This document shows positions 61,021-64,000 of a stretch of 64,000 nucleotides of DNA, in pieces. The position numbers and the translations under genes are program-made. The stretch is from the NCBI RefSeq assembly GCF_009392895.1, contig NZ_CP045488.1, positions 1,922,001-1,986,000 of the forward strand. The letters run 5' to 3'. Below the pieces are notes generated by a model, which worked only from the letters and a program-made list of their open reading frames with translations, was not told where the DNA came from and did no database searches. This DNA is from Natronorubrum aibiense (lineage in GTDB: Archaea; Halobacteriota; Halobacteria; Halobacteriales; Natrialbaceae). Numbering within the stretch: the stretch's first letter is position 1; each line of letters opens with the position of its first letter.

Positions 61021-61345
61021 ATCCTAATCGTGGTACTGCGGTCTTGTAAAGGTATGGAAGAAGGGTGACAGGTTGGCCGAGTGTCGGGGTACTCGCCCTC
61101 GTTTCTCTAGTATAGACGATCGCACCAGACGCTACTTGGGGACCTGCTCCATACCGTCCACTAATGACCCGACGGAGCGTTTCTGGGGGCGAAGCCACAG
61201 TTGCTTCGACCGGCACTGTGGCTGTCCGGCGCAACTGGGTGGGACCGAAACACTGGGCGTCGTGGTGTCGAGTCGACCGATCGGCGACCGATCGAACCGA
61301 TCCGACGCGATCGCCACCGACTGCACGTCGCCTCGCGTTCGACCG
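61021..61345. other. 325-bp spacer, element left end plus upstream of SafE
   Basis: Contains a short plus frame at 61164-61349 (61 aa, MTRRSVSGGEATVAS...) with no family, likely spurious. The first ~60 bp are the presumed TnpB element left end. Nothing else recognised. Confidence 0.35.
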
Positions 61346-62194
61346 ATGATCGCCCCAGGATCGATCTCGCTGCTCGAGCCCGTTCTCTTACAGCAGTGTT
61401 ACGACCCCTCGCTCGATCCGGCGGTGAAAGAGCAGGTCGGGCTGGTCGTGTTCGGGCTGATCGGGCTGCTCGGCGGCGCCCACTGTCTCGGAATGTGTGG
61501 CCCGCTCGTGACGACGTACTCGGACCGACTGCGGGCACAAGACGAGCAGACGAGACGAAACGAGGTGTCACTCGGCATGGTTCGCCAGCACGCGCTGTTC
61601 AACCTCGGACGTGCGGGGAGCTACGCCGTCCTCGGCGCGCTCTTCGGGTTCGCCGGCTCGCTCGTCTTCATCACGCCACGAGCGGTGACGGCGGTCGCTA
61701 CCGACGTCCACGCGATCGCCGGTATCGTCGTCGGCACGGTGATCATCGCGATGGGCGTCCACTATCTGTTCGGCCGCGGTTTACTCGGCGGGTCGGTCAG
61801 TATTCCGTTTCTCGAACCCGTACTCAACCGCGTCCACGGGTGGCTGATCACCCACGTCGACTCGTGGGTCGGCGACACCAGAATCGCCGGACTCGGCGCA
61901 GCCCACGGGCTGTTACCCTGTCCGCTGCTGTATCCGGCGTTTCTGTACGCGTTCGTGCAAGGTTCCGCAACCGGCGGCTTTCTCGCGCTGGCCGCACTCG
62001 GGCTCGGGACCGTGCCGTCGCTGTTCATCTATGGCACCCTCTTCCAGTCGCTCAGCGTCGAAACCAGAGTCAAACTCCACCGCGTCCTCGGGGTCGCCTT
62101 CCTCGCGCTCGGCTACATCCCGCTCCAACACGGTCTCGCAACGCTCGGCGTCTTCCTGCCCGCGATCCCACTTCCGCACTACCAGCCGCTGTAG
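61346..62194 (+). CDS. sulfite exporter TauE/SafE-family (UreH-like) membrane protein
   Basis: 282 residues with about seven hydrophobic segments. The motif GLLGGAHCLGMCGPLVTTYS near the N-terminus and AAHGLLPCPLLYPAFLYA match the SafE/UreH membrane group, some of which transport copper or nickel. The Cys/His clusters suggest metal movement. With NosL proteins on both sides, copper import or export is the most likely job, inferred. Confidence 0.82.
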   Translation: MIAPGSISLLEPVLLQQCYDPSLDPAVKEQVGLVVFGLIGLLGGAHCLGMCGPLVTTYSDRLRAQDEQTRRNEVSLGMVRQHALFNLGRAGSYAVLGALFGFAGSLVFITPRAVTAVATDVHAIAGIVVGTVIIAMGVHYLFGRGLLGGSVSIPFLEPVLNRVHGWLITHVDSWVGDTRIAGLGAAHGLLPCPLLYPAFLYAFVQGSATGGFLALAALGLGTVPSLFIYGTLFQSLSVETRVKLHRVLGVAFLALGYIPLQHGLATLGVFLPAIPLPHYQPL

Positions 62195-62215
62195 GTACGC
62201 CGACTCGAGCGATGG

Positions 62216-62809
62216 TCAGGGGAGTCGCGCACTCCGGTAGATCCTCGCGATATCCGTATCGACCTCCGAGAGCGTGATGATGTCGTCTTCCTCGAGGTCG
62301 TCGTACGTCTCGACGTACTCGAGTGCGGTCGATCGGTCGTCGTACGGGCGCGGATCGAGTCGCATCGGATCGTCGGCTCGTTGCTCGTTGCGTTCTAAGA
62401 CGTAGACGGCCTCGTAGCCGTCGATGAGTCGCTGCATCTCGAACTCGGTCACCCAGACGCCGACGATGTCGGCCTCGGAGCCGCCGAAGTGGGTCGGTTC
62501 GGTGTAGTACGCGAACAGACAGCCGGGGCTACAACACATCATCCCGACGCCGTCTTCGTGGGCGACCTGCCCGTTCCGTTCGGGGTAATCGGTCACGGTC
62601 ATCGAACAGACGCCACACATCTGATCGTCCGAGAACTCCTTTGGCTCGTCGACCGGGTGCTCGACGGTGAAATCGAAGCCGCCGTCCGGATCGGCGACGT
62701 TCGGGTTCTCGCCGTTATCGCCGGAACAGCCCGCGAGAACACCTGCGACACCGGTTCCAAGCGCCGCGAGCAGCCGCCGGCGACTCCGTCCGTCGGTGGT
62801 CGGTTCCAT
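62216..62809 (-). CDS. NosL-like lipoprotein (copy 2)
   Basis: 197 residues. SRRRLLAALGTGVAGVLAGC is a twin-arginine-like leader plus lipobox (C28). NosL core CGVCSM (C65, C68, M70), MMCCSPGC and GVWVTEFEMQRLIDG. ATG 62809. It follows copy 3 on the same strand, 15 bp after its stop, so the two form an operon. Confidence 0.88.
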   Translation of the reverse strand: MEPTTDGRSRRRLLAALGTGVAGVLAGCSGDNGENPNVADPDGGFDFTVEHPVDEPKEFSDDQMCGVCSMTVTDYPERNGQVAHEDGVGMMCCSPGCLFAYYTEPTHFGGSEADIVGVWVTEFEMQRLIDGYEAVYVLERNEQRADDPMRLDPRPYDDRSTALEYVETYDDLEEDDIITLSEVDTDIARIYRSARLP

Positions 62810-62824
62810 CAGGTATCGCCCCCG

Positions 62825-63430
62825 TTACGATCCAAGGCTGTCTATCAACTCCCTCGTCACCGACTCGTGATCGAACCGCTCGCCACCGTACTCCTCGGTG
62901 AACGAGTCGGCGTCCTCGGCCGACGTAAAGCCGATAAGCGACTCGCCCATCGCGCCGAAGACGTCGCTATCGACGACGAACTCGAGGTCCGTTGCCGAGG
63001 CGTTGGCCTCGGCCTCGAGGTGGGCGCTGATGAACTCGATACCCTGATCCTCGATGATCTCCCAGTCGACCGCCGAGTAGTCGGTCAGGTACAAGACGAT
63101 CGGTTCGTGGCCGGCCTCGAGTTGTTCGAAGTAGTATTCGTAGGCACAGGCGCTGCTACAGTAGTGGACGACGCCATCCTCGGCACCGCGAAGGCTCTCG
63201 TCCTCATAGAACGCGTGGCCGACTGGACCGGGATGGTTCTCGATCACCATGTTACAGACCGCACAGTCGTGGTCGCTGTCGATCGAAATCGGGTCGGGGA
63301 CATCGCTTTCGTCGTCGCCGCTCCCGAAACAGCCGGCGACGACGACAGTACCCGCGACACCGGCCGCTTGGAGGAACCGGCGACGGGGGGCGTCGGTCGT
63401 TTCGCTCGCCCAGCGGTCAGGCCGTTTCAT
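62825..63430 (-). CDS. NosL-like lipoprotein (copy 3)
   Basis: 201 residues. RRRFLQAAGVAGTVVVAGC shows a Tat-type RRRFLQ signal and lipobox (C34). NosL motif CAVCNM (C56, C59, M61), YCSSACAYEYY. The C-terminal half is more divergent (TDYSAVDWEIIEDQGIEFISAH). Divergent from the putative nosD. First gene of the copy 3-copy 2 pair. Confidence 0.86.
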   Translation of the reverse strand: MKRPDRWASETTDAPRRRFLQAAGVAGTVVVAGCFGSGDDESDVPDPISIDSDHDCAVCNMVIENHPGPVGHAFYEDESLRGAEDGVVHYCSSACAYEYYFEQLEAGHEPIVLYLTDYSAVDWEIIEDQGIEFISAHLEAEANASATDLEFVVDSDVFGAMGESLIGFTSAEDADSFTEEYGGERFDHESVTRELIDSLGS

Positions 63431-63550
63431 GCCCGTGGATTTGAACGCCGTCGCATTAGCGAATCTGGTACGATTGCCGTATCGAACCCCGTCAAATGCT
63501 TCGATAACCGAACCAGATCCCCTATTGTTCGCTGTCGCCCACGAACGGGT

Positions 63551-64000
63551 ATGGCCGAGCCCACGCGGTATCTGTTGCTCTCATTGGCACTCGGCGTGTT
63601 GCTGGTCGGCGGTGTCGGGCTGTTCGTCGTCGACACCGGGTCGACGTCCCCTGATCCCGTTCTGTTCGAGGATACGGTCAAGATGGGCGTCACCCTCGAG
63701 AACGACCCCGACGCTGGCGACGCGGTCGAGATCCCGAAAGCGCAGGTGTTCTACTCCCAGTACGAGTACGTCGTCGGCTATCAGGGCCTCGAGCGGTTCG
63801 TCGACGACCGCCAGCAACCGGGCCATCAGGAGCGCTTCGGGTATCCGATCGCCGTCCACGTCTCCGATTTCAGCGGTACGGATATCGAACTGACAGAAGA
63901 CGGATACCCGACTACTGATGGACGAGTCGGCTGGACCGATGCCGAATCGGCCGCGTTCGTCGTCGGCAGCGATGCTGCGACGCCCGCTGGCGAAACCGTA
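63551..64000 (+). CDS. probable NosD N-terminus, partial at window end
   Basis: 150 residues visible, running off the window. One N-terminal hydrophobic segment (YLLLSLALGVLLVGGVGLFVV), then FYSQYEYVVGYQGLERFVDDRQ and FGYPIAVHVSDFSGTDIELTEDGYPTTDGRVGWTDAES. I recall haloarchaeal NosD proteins carrying this NosL-like N-terminal domain before the beta-helix repeats, which would lie beyond the window. No cysteine copper motif in this part. Divergent from NosL copy 3, consistent with a nos operon. Confidence 0.5.
   Translation, partial: MAEPTRYLLLSLALGVLLVGGVGLFVVDTGSTSPDPVLFEDTVKMGVTLENDPDAGDAVEIPKAQVFYSQYEYVVGYQGLERFVDDRQQPGHQERFGYPIAVHVSDFSGTDIELTEDGYPTTDGRVGWTDAESAAFVVGSDAATPAGETV

Larger units (their letters stand above)
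59700..61080 (-). mobile_element. stand-alone TnpB element (IS200/IS605 type, IS1341-like), approximate limits
   Basis: The TnpB gene with a hairpin-rich right end (minus-strand direction) at 59710-59760 and a short non-coding left end about 61021-61080. No TnpA is present. Ends were not defined exactly; no target duplication is expected for this class. Confidence 0.6.

Noticed and set aside
61164-61349. 61-codon plus frame before SafE
   Set aside because: No family, basic composition, overlaps the start of SafE; probably spurious.
1-64000. CRISPR arrays, rRNA and tRNA genes
   Set aside because: No regularly spaced repeats, and no cloverleaf or rRNA-like stretches seen by eye; a small tRNA could still be missed.

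Overview
The window is a haloarchaeal chromosome segment. The support is high GC with very frequent CTCGAG, strongly acidic predicted proteins, many genes with a TATA-like box about 25-30 bp before the start codon, and families typical of Halobacteria: CofH for F420, the RaSEA radical SAM of archaeosine synthesis, Bat-type HTH_10 regulators, SAMP-like ubiquitin folds, tiny zinc-ribbon proteins and a DolP-mannose-type GT-C enzyme. The overall style suggests Natrialbales (Natrinema/Haloterrigena-like), but that is an inference. I saw no rRNA, tRNA or CRISPR array.

Layout. 0-14 kb is mostly housekeeping: the end of a cyclase-family gene, cofH, purC, a ubiquitin-like protein, an acetamidase/formamidase, purU, a CobW-type GTPase divergent from an FAD/NAD(P) protein, a rhodanese, a VOC protein, purS-purQ and the RaSEA archaeosine enzyme. 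14-27 kb holds a Bat-like regulator with a complete LOV photoreceptor signature, a tungsten-type aldehyde:ferredoxin oxidoreductase, a zinc alcohol/formaldehyde dehydrogenase, a second CobW GTPase with a His-rich loop, a lone formate-dehydrogenase-type molybdoenzyme, an M48 protease and two HTH regulators. 27-34 kb is a series of small conserved genes, AzlC/AzlD, a second MoaD/SAMP-like protein, a GT4 glycosyltransferase and an HTH-GNAT protein. 34.3-38.0 kb is a three-gene molybdenum hydroxylase operon (2Fe-2S, Mo, FAD subunits; form-II-like loop).

38.0-39.6 kb is gene-poor and contains palindromic MITE-like repeats, one nested inside another. 39.6-55.7 kb is a cell-surface/glycan region: two GT4 enzymes, two alkaline-phosphatase-superfamily proteins, three membrane proteins, DedA, an arylsulfotransferase-like protein, a GT-C glycosyltransferase, two SDR epimerases, a UbiA enzyme resembling decaprenyl-phosphate phosphoribosyltransferase, a PHP protein and two flippase-like (UPF0104) proteins. 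Copies of an 80-bp element lie at both sides of most of it.

55.7-64 kb holds further repeats, two overlapping response-regulator genes (one ending in a Bat-type HTH), and a copper/denitrification-type set: three NosL-like lipoproteins, a SafE-like membrane protein and the start of a probable NosD. A stand-alone TnpB element is inserted within it.

Molybdenum/tungsten enzymes (AOR, FDH, Mo hydroxylase), MoaD-like proteins and metal chaperones (CobW, NosL, SafE) recur, so metal-cofactor enzymology is a theme of the window.
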